64,000 nucleotides of DNA from Isoetes taiwanensis (GCA_021234155.1 JAJEKV010000075.1:4290230-4354229), one strand, 5' to 3'. Shown: positions 23,216-36,097, numbered from the stretch's first letter. A program made the numbers and translations. The notes: generated by a model not told the origin, from the letters alone.

Positions 23216-23232
23216 CTGGATCGTTGACGTGG
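23216..23232 (-). promoter_or_regulatory. Plant histone type I element upstream of H2B
   Basis: The complement reads CCACGTCAACGATCCAG. This matches the plant histone type I element (hexamer ACGTCA joined to a reversed octamer, CGATCC...), known to drive S-phase and meristem expression of plant histone genes. It lies about 85 bp upstream of the TATA box. Only the last two bases of the octamer differ. Confidence 0.75.
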
Positions 23233-23239
23233 AAAACCT

Positions 23240-25165
23240 TATAATAGGCTTGGTATTATATTATTCGCGTACCTTAGTAGAAATCGGTTGCCGAACATGG
23301 GAGAATGGTCTTTTAAAGGCCATCCTACAATGCATTGATTTGGACCACAGTATAGGCATCCTCCAGACTAGAAGTAGCAGTTTATATACTCAAAGGAGTT
23401 CTCTCTTGCAGGTTGTCTTTGCATAGCAGCACTTAGGGTGCTTTCCCATGAGATTGGCGACCTGAGAATTTGGATCCAGGTCAAAAACCTGAGCGTTGAG
23501 AAATGCTTGGTGATTACTTTTGATTCAGGTCAAAAACCTGAGTCTTTGAGGTCGAGGCGCCCACGAGAACCTTCATGCCTTGATCTGGACCTCAAGAAAA
23601 CCTTGAGGTCAGAGGCCCATGGGAAAGCACCCTTACTCTTTTGTCCTTACTTCCCTTCCCACTCACACTTTTCCTGAAATTTTTTATCCTAAACCATCAA
23701 GCTTCTTGTTGTTCTAAACCCCATCTGATAAGCTACAATCCTTATTCTTTAATTCTGCCAGAAAAAGGACGTTCAATTCTTAACAGGCGAAATGTGCACG
23801 TGTATCCTCAAAAATTCTCGACGCATGATTTTAAACTGCAATATTTTTGGAACCAAGCCCTGTGACCAACATCCCACCCCTCCCCCCGCCATTTTTTTGG
23901 TGTTCTTTAAGTTCTTTGTATGGTTTTCGAACAATTGTTCAATGTTTGGATTTTAGAGTTTGTGGCATTCATTTTGTCTATCGTTATAGGGGTCTTCATC
24001 CTTGGCAATGTAGGCGTACTTTTGCAGATCTCTAGCGACCATTTCTGAGTATGATATTTCTCGAGAACCCAAAAGACGAGATTTTCATCCTGATGAGATG
24101 TTGTCACAAGGGTCCCTTATTTTTTGCATTGTCACCCTACTGCACTTATATGCTCTAGGAGTTCATCACGAGAATGAAAAAGCATCATGATGAGTGATAA
24201 CAACCTATCTCTGTCTCACTATCTAGAAAACAATGAAAAATGGAAAAATTACAACTTTTATGCAAGTTGAAGGTGAACTACAACATCACGACTTCTTTTA
24301 GAGTTGGAGGTCAACTCGCAAGACCATGGTTACCACATCCATGTCCGCCATGCAATGAAACTTTGGAGGAGCGCATATGAGGAACATAATGGATCCTTAA
24401 AAACAACAATACTTAAAGCCAAATTTGCCTAACCTTATAATTATGTTAGTAGTTCAAAACTGTTCAACAAAAGGCTCTTTATTTTAGAGGCTTTTAGAGC
24501 ACTAGTTATGACATTATTATCCTCTATCAAGAATAAGGAGGACATCTAACATCAGTTGAAGGCCAATAGGAGCTATGAGACACCAAACTAACAAATAGTT
24601 ATCAAGCATAGTTGCCCAGCAGTTTTAATGTTCGCACATACCAAGTGGCATATCAGATACGCAAACCACACCAAAACTCGTCAAAACTATTTGGTCTCCG
24701 TGGACGTTTAAAATCAATTCATTCATTCTGACATCAAAATAACATAAGAAGGGATGTCCTCTGGCATCATTTCATAGTAACAGACGCATTACCCAAGGAT
24801 GGCATAACAAGTGGGTGTGAATTCTAAGCAAGAGCAGTCCAAGTACGGTCGTTTTCCCCTGAATCTCTATTCCAACTCTGCCTTAAGCAACTAAGGCAAA
24901 GTGATCACATAGATCTCCATCCACTGCAGAGCTTGCTGACTCACAAATATGTCATGGACATCAAATGCAACAAACTTCATAATTCACCTAATCTATACTC
25001 ACCTCCAAGAACAAATCTCAGGCATTTCACATGAGATGATGTTTCACGTTCTACTTTTGCAGTATAAAGCTTAAAAGCATTAAATACATGGTCTTTTGAC
25101 TCGAGGCACTTACAGTATTTGACACACTGCCTTGGTGTGCACAAAGGAAATATTTGCATTGTAGG
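23240..25165. other. No gene seen
   Basis: No coding region recognised. Two small inverted repeats AGGTCAAAAACCT occur at about 23477-23489 and 23527-23539, each inside a short repeat with TTGAG. Confidence 0.5.
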
Positions 25166-25168
25166 ATA

Positions 25169-26150
25169 CGCCTAAAGCAATTGTGTCGGTTAGAGATTCA
25201 AGTTCACAATTGTCTTCTAGCAAGATTTTTGACACAATCTAGACGAAGTTGTGGATTAATACAGCATATCATGCACAAATGGATGGCCAGATGAAGTGCG
25301 CCAATTAGATTTTAAAAAACAAATTGAGAAACTACGTTTAGAATAAACAATCGAAGTAGGTTGACTACATCCACTTACTGGAGTTTCCATACAAGTACGA
25401 AGCAAGAGTCACCCAATTCATGGCTGGCTATCAATGTCTGGCTCCCAATACTTGGCCCAATCCAGTGTCTAAGGTGGAGGTTATAACTGTTGACCAATAT
25501 GCAATAGTTAGTGGAAGAAGTCCCTGGATATCCTGTAGCAGCTCGAAGTAGGCAGAAGAACCTAGCAAGTAGGCATAGGTCTGTGCAAAAGTTCAAGGAA
25601 GGAGATAAACTTTGGCTGAAGATCAAGTTGAAGCAGGCTAGGAATATGTAGCTAGCTGCAAGATTGCCTAAAGCAATTGTGTCGGGTAGAGATTCAAGTT
25701 TACAACTCTCTTCTAGCAAGATTTTTTGACACAATCCAAATGAAGCTGTAGATGAGTACAGCATATCATGCACAAATGGACGGCCAGATGAAGAGCACCA
25801 ATTAGATTTTAAAAACAAATTGAGAAACTATGTTTAGAATAAACAATCGAAGTAGGTTGACTACGTCTACTTACTAGAATTTGTATATAGGTACGAAGCA
25901 AGAGTCACCCAAGATGTCCCCCTTCATGGCTATCAATGTCCGGCTCCCAATGCTTGGCACAACCCTGTGTCTAAAGTGGAGGTTGCAAATGTTGACCAAT
26001 ATGCAGCATTTAGTGGAAGAAGTCCATGGATAGCCTCTAGCAGCTAGAAGTAGGCAGTAGAGCCTAGCAGGCAGGCATAGGTATGTGTGAAAGTTCAAGG
26101 AAGGAGATAAACTTTGGTTGAAGATCAAGCTGAAGCAGGCCAGGCATTGG
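25169..26150 (+). pseudogene. Gypsy integrase remnant in tandem duplicate
   Basis: Two diverged copies with a period of about 497 bp (25169-25650 and 25667-26150). Each carries an integrase core relic reading TAYHAQMDGQMK (from AYHPQTDGQ-type), then a pre-C-terminal stretch (FKEGDKLWLKIKLKQA). Blocks such as GCCTAAAGCAATTGTGTCG and AATAAACAATCGAAGTAGG are shared. Both copies are full of stops. Confidence 0.75.
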
Positions 26151-26196
26151 TAGCTGCAAGAAGCTTCTTTATGGAACCATTTTAAATCACTAGAAA

Positions 26197-26709
26197 GTGG
26201 GAATCGAATCTTCTAAGTTGGATTTTCCTACATACCTAAAAATGCATAAGTTTTTTCATGTGAGTTTTCTCAAGAAGCAAACCTTGAACCCAAAAGCAGT
26301 TATAGAGTCTGTAACGTTATTGAAAATGATCGTGGAAAAGTTAGAAATTGTCTCAGCAGCAGTCCTTGACAAATTGTTCGAGAAGGCGAGAAGATCACAG
26401 TTCTTGCAGTACCTGGTTAAGTGGACACACTTGCCAGTGGACGTTACCGCATGGGTGTCAAAATCAGATTCCAAAGAAAAACATCCAGTGTTTATGGAGC
26501 AATGCAAAGGGAAACTTTTCTCCGAGTTAGTCGACGTCAGCACTATAGGTGAATGCGCTTTAGCCTTAATTGGCATGAGTGTTAAGGTGGAGAGAGTAGC
26601 ATTTATCTACTATAGGCGCAATAATATGCATGATAGGAAAAAAGCATATGTGTCAGTGCCCATTATGAGAATTCTACCATTCCTTATGCCATCTCGACAA
26701 AAAGTGTAG
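26197..26709 (+). pseudogene. Gypsy chromovirus C-terminus with chromodomain
   Basis: Open for 170 codons. The start (KLDFPTYLKMHKFFHVSFLK) matches the integrase tail of gypsy elements, where the consensus is like LP---HPVFHVSLLK. Residues from about 60 on read AAVLDKLFEKARRSQFLQYLVKW, then LPVDVTAWVS, the chromodomain pattern (QYLVKWKGLP-EEATWE). The key aromatic positions are partly kept. It follows the duplicated integrase remnant in the same orientation, so both belong to one dead chromovirus. Confidence 0.7.
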
Positions 26710-27803
26710 GCATTCTAGGAGTGCATACATGAATAGGCATGATTGGATTCATGAGATCATTGGCCACGATGGGATAATCATTACTTCCTTAGACGTGACT
26801 TATTGCATGTATCGGTACCTAGATGTAAGATAGTTAGCTTGTATTCACATTGTATTTATGGTAGTGGATCCCTTAAGCCACATTAAATATAAAAAATATA
26901 ATGGGTAACGTCGCATATGACCCTGCAGACAAAATTGATGAGGAGTGAGGCTAGTAGTTGTGTGCCACGTGGAGTGTCAATTGAAAAACCTTCATAGTAA
27001 TAAGTATGTTGGTAGATTGTATAATGATATGGTATAACACAAGTCAACACCGTACCGGAGGACACAGCTGAGTCCGCATGTCCATGACCTCTTGAAGATA
27101 TGAACTTATCAACCCCACGGAGGCTATGTCCAATAGCATATACAGCGGCTGGTCCGACAAGACTAACTGGATATATCGTGGTTGAATATGATGTAATGCT
27201 GGATAGGCCTGAAGGGCATATTATTCATCCTCAATGACACCCTGTTGGCAACATTGACAGATCATGTGCATCAGCTTGTCTCAATACAGAGGTAATGCAC
27301 ATCCGTGCAAATGGAAGCTATTAGCCTGCATTCCTTCGTGGGCGAATGGATATACAGATGGTGTTGTAGGCCTCGTGTGACCATGGGATTGGCCTGCTGC
27401 CGATAGTGTGTCATCTTGACATGTGCCAGAGCATCGTGCCATCTTGGCATGTGCTATAGCATCTGCATTCCATAGTTTGTTAAGGAAGCAAGCATCAAGG
27501 TACTGCCTCAACTGATGGTGATCCTTCTTCGTCTATACCTACACGCACCTATGTGCCTGTACATTCCATTGGAAGAACCACTGAGGATGGAAGAAGGAAA
27601 TAAAACAGAAACACAAAGAGACGAAGGGGATCAAGACATGTCAGCAATGAGCGCCATTTTTCTTGATTTCCTTGTCTTTTCTGAAACAATTTCTTGATCT
27701 GCTGTGCTAATTCATGACAGATTCTGAAGCAATTTGAAGAATCTAGTCTGCCAGCCTTGTAGGGGCTTGCAATTTCCATGGTTCCTCTCATCACTAGCTA
27801 CAG
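26710..27803. other. No gene seen
   Basis: No confident feature. A stretch near 27183-27215 (ATGCTGGATAGG) weakly recalls the ends of the LTR family at 10.9 and 18.2 kb but is too short to call. Confidence 0.4.
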
Positions 27804-28269
27804 ATGGACACCAAAATCTTCACAATTATCAAACATAATTCAAGATTAACTTGTAGTTTTTTGAAAGGATCTCCTTCGAATCTTTGGAATTCTCTTGTTT
27901 TTGAACAAAATTTCCCTGAAGAACTGTTCATCCCGGAATATTCATTCGTGCCAAGCTCGGTCGAATTCGAAGTTGAAATTGTTGAATCTTGGCTCCAAGA
28001 GTTCACTGGCAGAAAAGAAATCTCAGCTTCGGGCATCTTTCATGTGCATTGTGATTGGAGTGACTCCAAAATTGTGGTAAAGGTTTATTCTGAGCAATGA
28101 TTCATACCTTAGTGTTTGATTCTCTTCATTTTGGTGGTGGGTCTGGCTTTCCGTCTTCTTAATTTTAGATTTGCTCGTTCCCCTGTTTTTTCCCTGCCCT
28201 TTGATTTCCCCTCCTGCTATTTCGCACATTTTCATCCTGCTTTTGTAGTTTTCCCCTGGTTCTTTCTGA
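27804..28269 (+). other. 5' leader of the L1-like LINE, with a 98-codon frame
   Basis: Region directly upstream of LINE ORF1. An open frame at 27804-28100 codes for an unrecognised 98-residue peptide containing NFPEELFIPEYSFVPSSVEF. It may be an upstream frame of the LINE leader or chance. The 5' end of the element was not found. Confidence 0.35.
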
Positions 28270-30804
28270 ATGGATTTTAAAAGCAAAAATTACCCTAAAT
28301 TTCTTTCCATTCTTCACGCTTTTGCTGATTTCGAGCCCTCTGATCGCCCCGAGCTCCTCAAGCAGTTAAGGTCTTTCCAAGATAACCCAAAAAATTTCAT
28401 TTTCTTTGGTGACTTTGCTAACTCTTTCAATGGACAGTCTTCTATGGATCCTCTGTCTTTCAAAGTTCCTTGCTGGGACAATTTGTCTAAAGATCCAGAC
28501 TTCAGAGGCCAATTGCCATGCATGGACCCTGCTCTTCAAATTCCCATTGCTTATGGTGAAAAGAGATCGGATTAACAGAAGTACCCAGATGAATCTCTTG
28601 ATAAGGCTCTCGGAACAATTCGCCCCTTCAAGCCCCCTTTCAGTGCTAAGAAAACCGACGTCTTCAATGGTATTTCTTTGGATCTTCCATCTGTTCATGC
28701 AAAATTGAATTCCTTTCATGATTCTGCTGTAATTGTTAAAGTTAATAAGCATGGTATCAAGCTGGATAAACTCTGGGCTTTTTGCTTGAACCTTCACAAA
28801 GGAATTATGATCAATGCTGTCTATTGGCTACAGTCTCCTTATGTTATGATTGAATGTGGTAACAAACGAACTGCCAATCTTTTACTCAATCATGATCCCC
28901 TGGCTCTTGAATCCTTTCAGCTTACTTTCCTCAAATGAGACCCCAAATTTGAGGTAGCCAATTTAGATAATCTCTGTGTAGCCTCGACCACTCTTCATGG
29001 CCTGAACCCAATTTATTGGAATGAAGATTGTCTTAAATTGCTCTTTGATTCAATTGGATCTTATATATGCACGGAATATTCTCCTTATAGGCCACCTCGA
29101 TCCATTGTCCAGCTTGACATCTCCAAGGAAGTTCCTCTTCATATCCCCTTTCTTGATGTCTTTGGCCAAAAAACCTTTCTTTCCTTAAGATGGTCTGGAC
29201 TGCCACCTCATTGCCAAAATTGTAAGGTCAGACACTTCTGGTATGATTCTTGCAAGGAGATAACACCTTCTGCCCAGAATAAGAGTACTCTTACAAATCC
29301 GACTGTTAATCTGCAAGTCAATCAGCAGGTCAATAACAGTCAAGAGGTCAACGGACAGCAGAAGGGGCAAAATTCCAAAGGCTCAGCCCTTGATTATGTT
29401 TCACCAAATACAACTAGGGATCTTGATATTCCAAGTATCATCTCTAAGGACAATAAGTTTCAGTGGACTAAGGTCAATGGAAGCTATAAGAGAATTCAAA
29501 GGAAGAAAAAGTTAAAAGAAGTCCAGGTTCACAAAGTAGATGCAGTTGAGGCATCTATTGTAAAGAATTAAGTTCAAGCTGAATGCTGGAAATCCTCTTT
29601 TACTGGAAAGAGATCTTCACAGCAAATCAAGGTGTTGCATAATGCTGAATCTTCAGCAAAAAGCATAGACAAGGTCAACAATCTTCATGACACCTTGAAC
29701 AAAATTATTATGGATGCCAAAGGTTCTGGAAAAAATAATGAGAGTTTTAATTCCTTAAACTCTTATATGAGTAAGAGTGGTTCATTAAACAAGAAAAACA
29801 AACATGGTAAGGTCTTGAAGCAGGTCGGTTTAAACAGTGAGCAGCTGCCTTGTGATGAAATTAATCCTAAAGATACTTTGGTGGAAGCTGTTCCTGCTCC
29901 AGCTTCTGATAAAGCAAGGGAATACAATCACATCATTCCTGCTAAGAAGATTAATGCCACAAGTAATCCTCTTCAAGAAGATTCAAGGGACTGCACCAAC
30001 CAAATAATTGGTAATACCAACCAATTTCAGGTATTGTCTAACCTTAATTCTGAGTTAGATTTGGATATATTATTGAGCAATTCACTTGATGGCAAAAACA
30101 ACCACTACCAATCTCCTATTATTGATCTTTCTCCAGCCTCTGATCCCTTTCTTCCTCCACCCTCCACTATTGCTACTAATATTGCAGAGCAATTGGCATC
30201 TTTGCAAGAGGGACTCAGCTCTCAAACTCAGCAAGTTTGCCATTGGAATCTCATGGATGAAGAGCAAGACACTCCAGATAGGGACTTGGTTTCTCCAAAT
30301 CTTGATCATGGCCAAGATACTTGTGAGAAGGGTATGTTTAATTTTGAAGACTCCAGTTATATAAAGGCTGATGCTATGAAAGGAGCTCAATTTGTGGATG
30401 CTGATATATCAGGTCAGGTTTCTTCTCTTCCTATTTGTCCTGCTCCTCTGGATAAACCTATAAATGGAATTGAACACTCCCCTTGTAGAAATAAAATGTT
30501 TGAGTTTATCCCTGGAGGGGTTTCTAATGTTAGTGATGAAGAGCTTGACAAGGAAAATTGGGAAGGCGACAAATTTCTTGTTGACTGCCCCTCTGTTGAG
30601 GTTATCTCCAGGCCTGAGCTCTCTCGAGCTAAAACCTTGGCAAAGTCCAAAAAATATGACACTCCCCTTGCTGAGCTCATTAATTTGCAGAATACCCCAG
30701 CTGCCAATACCAGAAGTAAAATTAAAAGGGGAGAGGAAAAAAGAAATTTAACAGACTCTAATTCCTTGGTCTGTCCATTTCTTCCTGACCTTTTTTTAGG
30801 CTAG
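28270..30804 (+). pseudogene. L1-like LINE ORF1 (three in-frame stops)
   Basis: One reading frame runs 845 codons from MDFKSKNYPKF to the TAG at 30802-30804. It is broken only by nonsense codons at 28573 (TAA), 28936 (TGA) and 29569 (TAA); no frameshift is needed. Residues 140-300 match the plant DUF4283-type ORF1 domain (WAFCLNLHKGIM, LQSPYVMIECGNKRTANLLLN). A degenerate zinc knuckle CQNCKVRHFWYDSC lies at about 29212-29254, where the normal form is CxxCG-xxGHxxxxC. The C-terminal half is Asn/Ser-rich and disordered. The role is RNA binding and particle assembly for retrotransposition. ORF2 follows in the same frame after one AAA codon. Confidence 0.85.
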
Positions 30805-30807
30805 AAA

Positions 30808-33800
30808 ATGAGGATTCTCTCCTGGAATGTCACGGGTATTAAAGGCCCTATTAAGAGGAGAATAGCTATCTCCCAAATCAGAAATTACAATGCTGATATA
30901 ATTCTGCTCCAGGAAGTCAAGCTTCCTAAATTTGAGATCTCCAACCTTGGTGATTGGATTTATCCTGGAGCCTCCTCCACTTGGATTGAGGCCTCTGGTA
31001 GAAGTGGTGGCATCATCATAATATGGAAAAATCTAAAGCATCTTTCCTTCCTTAATTCCCATTCCAGAATGTGGCAAGCTGTTACTTTTCAATTTCAAGA
31101 CTCCACTAGCCCGAAGGATAGGGAATTGCTTTGTTCTGAAATTAACCTTTGGATGCAAAATAATCTTGGAATATGAAGCTTGGTAATAATGTCAACATGT
31201 CCACTCTAGAGAGAAGTAATTGGGAGGTCTTTATCTCTGATTCTTCTCTTGTCAATGTTTCCTCTTCTACTGCTTCATTTACATGGTCAAACAAGCAGAA
31301 GGGTGACAAAAGAGTCTATTGTGCTCTTGACAGATTCTATGTATGTAGTCCCAACTCTTCTCTTTGGGATAATTGTTATGTCACAAGTGATGAAGGGAAT
31401 ATTATCTCGGACCACCAGCCTCAATTCTTATGCACTAGACAATTGACTCAAATTCCAAGGGATGGTAATGTGTCCTATAAATTCAACTGTGCTCTTCTCG
31501 AGAGTGAATCCTTTGTGAAGGATTTCAGAGATTTCTATCTTCACATCCCTGAAGATTGTAATCAGCAATCTATGAAAAGATTCTATGGTAAGATTAAAAG
31601 GATTAAAAACTGGATTAAGGAGTGGTCAAAAAGCAGGCATATGGCCAGAATTAAAGAGAAAAAGTACTTGCTTTCCCAAATGAGAGATATCAGATCTCTC
31701 CTACAAGAAGATCCTTACAATCTGAATCTGCAACTTGGTGAGGATCCGATTGAGAACTATCTTAAAAGCATTGAGGAAGTTGAAGCCAGAAGCTCAACAA
31801 TCAAATGCAAGGTAAAGTTTAATAAAGACATGGATTGTGGTAGCGCCAAATTCTTTTTCAAAATGGCTAAGGTCAGACTTTTGAAAAATTCAATCACTCA
31901 AGTTACAACTGATGCAGGGTTATCTCTAGAGGATCCTAAGCTTATCAAATCCTTTTTTCAAGGTAGCTATGCCTCCCTTTTCTCCAAAGTTTCTGCTCAG
32001 CATATTGACTCTGTCAAAGAAAAGAATTTTTTTGATCTGCTGGAATGTGATTCCTTCTTCCATTGATTCTATGGAGGAGTCTATTGTTGCCCCTCCTGGT
32101 GAGGATGAGATCTTTAAGGTTCTTAGATCCTTTGGTAAAGGTAAGTCTCCTGGACCAGATGGCCTTCCAAGTGAATTTTATATTCACTTTTGGGATATTC
32201 TCAAATCTGACATTATCTCTATGGTTAAAGGTTTTTGGGAAGTTAGTTATCTTCATCCATCTATCTCAACTGGTTTCATTACTCTTATCCCTAAAGTAGA
32301 TAATCCATCTGCTTTCTCGGATTGGAGGCATATCTCCCTAACCAACACCTCTTACAAAATCTGTGCCAAAATTATTGCAAATAGAATCAAAGCTTATTTG
32401 CAGAAAAATATCTCTCATTATCAGTCTGCCTTCTTATCTAATAGATTCATTTTGGACAATTACATCACTGCTATGGAAGGCCTTCACTGGAATAGAATCT
32501 CCAATCAAAACTGTGTGCTTTTAAAGCTTGATTTCAAGAGAGCTTTTGATACTGTTAGATGGGATTTCCTTGATCTTGCTCTATCTAAATTTGGTTTCCA
32601 TCCCAAACTTAAGCTTTTGATTCATGGACTGAATGCCAATTCAAATTCTGCTATCATTCTGAATGGATCCCCTTCTCATTTCTTTCCTTTAGCTCGTGGT
32701 GTTAGACAAGGCTGCCCTCTTGCTCCCTATCTTGTGACGCTCCCCGAATCCATACGATGCTCCCATCGTATAAATACGGGAAATTCCCCTCCCATGGCGA
32801 ATCCATCACCACGGAAAGGCCCTCCATCTGACTCGGACCACTTGTGATGGCCAAGTGTCCGGGTGAAGGACATGGAGGTGTCATTCGTCCCACGCCTTCT
32901 ATGGGAATCCTATATAGCGGAAGCATGCATACATGTTAGCACCTAGCAACAATACTAAATAATAATATACCACCACGAAGGGTGGCCCATCGTCATCATC
33001 ATAACTAGCAACAGAATACCAACATAACAAAGGAAGTACACCATAACTAAGGGCCCTACCCCGGGCTCAGACTCCATGTGGGTGACTGACGGTCAGGGCC
33101 TCAAGATAACAGCAGACAGAGGTATGACATGGCATTGGCTGGCATAAGACAATGGCTAGGGTAGTCCACTCCATCCGCCCCTCCTGTGCACACTTTGCAG
33201 ATAGGCTGAATCATGCTATGACGTGCTTGTAGCCCTCCGGAGACGCAATCCCAAGGAATCACCCTTCAGGACTACTCCGGGTTACATCTCCCCGGTCCGA
33301 TGAGGCAGGTCAGGGAGGCGTCCCCTCCCCGGGTATGACGGATCCCTGGGTGTGCTAGAGGATACGTGCCCCCTCAGTGACCCCCGCATCCGTACCCGAC
33401 TTACTCCCCTAAATCTAAAGGTCAGCTCACCAACCCGTTCGAGCCCAGGGCGGCCATACAGGCTCCCACCCTCCGGCCCAGGGAGTGTCAGACCCATACC
33501 CAGCCCACACACAGTGACTGGCTATAAGTCTAGCACACTGTAGGAGTCCCGTAGCCGCGCTAGGCAGGACCCCACCCCCGATTCACCTTCATACCCGTTG
33601 TTTGGTGCTGAACCACATCATAGCATCCACAGCCAGGTAGGCTCTTGTGCACAGGCCGCAAGTACAGGGTTTTAGGGGTTCTATCTAGGAGCATCTCTAC
33701 TGCTAGATGGCCTTTAGGTCTCTACCCACCCCTTTAGCCCATACAACACCATAGGAACGGAAAGAACTAAGCTGATACATCCATCCATCCATCTATAACT

Positions 33801-36097
33801 TGAATAGAACATAAAATAGAGATTAACCATTCACCTACTCAAACAAGGGTTAATCTTATGACTAACTAGGAAAACCAAGCTATCTACACACTAACCCGTG
33901 TCCTGGCTGGAGCCATGGTCTCGGTATGGGTCCATCACACTAGGCTGGCGGGTGGTTGATGATAACTCAAGCTTGGTTGATAACTGCTGCTCCTCCTTAG
34001 CTCCCAATTCGAATTTGGGAGTCCAAATGGGGCAGGACCCCTTTTCCTAGGCCCAAAATGGAAGGTCCCCCCTGGCCAATCGATTTGGGCCAGGTGGCGC
34101 CCCCTTGTTGGTGCTAATTAACTAATTTAGCTTAATTAGGGTAATTAGGCCAAATACTTTATAATTATCCACAATGGATTTATTAACATAGCTAAATAAA
34201 ACCATTGTGGTTGACTTCCACTTAGACAATTACCCCCTTATGTCCTAGTGACGTGTCCTGGCGTGTATACGTATACCGTATAAATGCCTGGAACGTCACA
34301 TATCTCTCCTTGATTGTGGCTGAAATGCTTACAAGGGTTGTCTTACATTTCAAAGATCTTGGGAAAGTTAAGGGACTCAAAATGCCAAATAGTGAGGAGT
34401 TTCTCACCATTTCACAATATGCTGATGGTACTTTTGCCTTTTTGGATGCTGATATCTCCAACATCGAAGTTTTTCTTGAGATCATCAAGCAATTCTCAGC
34501 TGCCTCTGGTGTCCATTTAAATTTGGCCAAATGTGTGATTATTGAGGATAAAATTCAGCCAAATTTTGCTGATATCAAGGTTCTTAATTGCAATCAAGCC
34601 TCCACTTTGCTGGGAATGCCTCTGTCTCTTAATCTTAGCTTAAAAGGTCTTTGGCAGCCTATCATTGACAGAATTAAGAAAAAACTAATTAACTTTAGAG
34701 GGGGATTATCCTTTGCTGGCAGAACTTTAATTGCTAATTCTGTTCTAGCTAGTTCTCAATTTATTTCTCTTCTGCTCTAGTGGCTCCCAAGACTGTTTAT
34801 TCTGAGATTGAGAAAATAATTAGAAGATTTGTGTGGAAGGGATCTCATTTAGTAAGCTGGAAGTACATTACCAAGCCTAAAAAATATGGTGGCTTAGGTT
34901 GCAAAAATCTTCATTTGCAGGCCTGTGCTCTAGCTGGAAAATATATATGGAAGTCCCATCTTCTCAGTTTATTAGCTATTGGCTCTCATGCTCTCACCCT
35001 GATGGTCATCCTTCAATTGGTCATATTTTACCTGATTCTTGCTTCAATGTTTTCCATGCTGGTGCTAATACTTCTCCTCTTATGAGGAACATTATTATGG
35101 CTTGGAATAAAGTTCAATCTGGCTTTGACTATGCTGCTCCTCAAGATCTTAACCTGCAAATGACAATTTTCTGGAACCTCATTCTGAAGAATCATCCAAG
35201 TAAAGTCTTGGCTCTGAGACATCCAAGGATCTACAAGAAGTGGTCTGACTTTGGTTTCCATTTCTTAAGTGACCTTTACATCAATAACAAATTAATTTCT
35301 TGGACTTCTTTGAGAAATATCATACAGGGTACTTCAAGTGACAAAAAGATTTATCTACATATTAAATCAATTCTTCCTCAGTCTGGCTGAATAATGTTGT
35401 TCCTAAGGCAACTAACTGGAGCCTTGAAGGTAAATGCCATTACAAGATTAGTAAGATCTACTCAGCCATTAATAGATCTAATGTCCCCTCCAAGGCAATA
35501 TCTAAATGGTCTATCTCTGAGGAGGAAGTTAAGGCTCTCTTTCATGAGATTTGGAAGTCTTACTGTTTCCCAAAGGTAAACTTCTTCATTTGGCTTCTGG
35601 CCAATAAAAGTATACCAAACTTACAAATGCTTTCCAATAGGAATGATGATATCTCTGTCCTGTGCCATCTTGGATGCAGTTTGGATGAAAATCTTGAACA
35701 TATATTCCTTTGTCCTAAACTCAATCCTTTTTTGTCTTGGTTTAATGATAAGCTGGGTTATCTTTTCCCCAACAAGATCCCGGGTAATTTATTGTCATAT
35801 ATTCAAAATAACTATGTCTTTGCTAATACTATTATGTTTATTGCTCTTTGGAATGTCTGGAAAGCAAGGAATAGAGTTGTTTATGGTTTCTCAACCTTTT
35901 GGATTAAGATGCACTTTCAACTTGATGTTGAATCCACTGCCCCAGCACACAAAAGAAAATTTGCTGAAAAGTATAACAGAAAATGGGACTCAATTGGTCT
36001 ATTCAGGGGGTCTTTTGATTTATTTGCATCCAATTTAAATGTCATTAATTCTAATTTTGCTTTTTGTGATGATGCTAGCTTACTTGAGGATATGTAA
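30808..36097 (+). pseudogene. L1-like LINE ORF2: endonuclease and reverse transcriptase, interrupted
   Basis: Starts MRILSWNVTGIKGP (APE motif WN-GI), then IILLQEVKLP (catalytic Glu) and GGIIIIWK. After a stop at 31176 and a shift, the APE end FTWSNKQKGDKRVYCALDRFYV follows, and the GDFN motif is missing, apparently deleted. The RT continues from about 32063: GKSPGPDGLPSEFY, LKLDFKRAFDTVRWDFLDLA (motif A), RGVRQGCPLAPYL (motif B, to 32732). It is split by a solo LTR and resumes at 34301 with SLIVAEMLTR. Motif C reads QYADGTFAF, so the second catalytic Asp of YADD is changed to Gly. The end at 35627-36097 has CHLGCSLDENLEHIFLC, a zf-RVT finger. The element is dead. Confidence 0.9.
32733..34300 (-). 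mobile_element. Complete solo LTR (1,568 bp) inside the LINE
   Basis: Begins TGTGACGCTCC and ends GGAACGTCACA, so it has TG...CA ends in 10-11 bp inverted repeats. TATCT stands directly on both sides (32728-32732 and 34301-34305), a 5-bp target duplication as made by LTR retrotransposon integrase. Removing it with one TATCT rejoins the LINE RT (CPLAPYL-SLIVAE). No coding or second LTR is present, so it is a solo LTR left by LTR-LTR recombination. Related LTR pieces lie at 10490-10922 and 17891-18296; there the orientation is shown as plus by the adjacent primer site, so this copy is minus. Confidence 0.92.

Noticed and set aside
24091-24125. Hammerhead ribozyme core beginning with CTGATGAG
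   Set aside because: Hammerheads are known in Penelope-like elements and retrozymes, so both strands were read for the core. Here the required GAAA and closing stems are missing, and no CTGANGA...GAAA pair was found in the 52-60 kb terminal repeats by eye.
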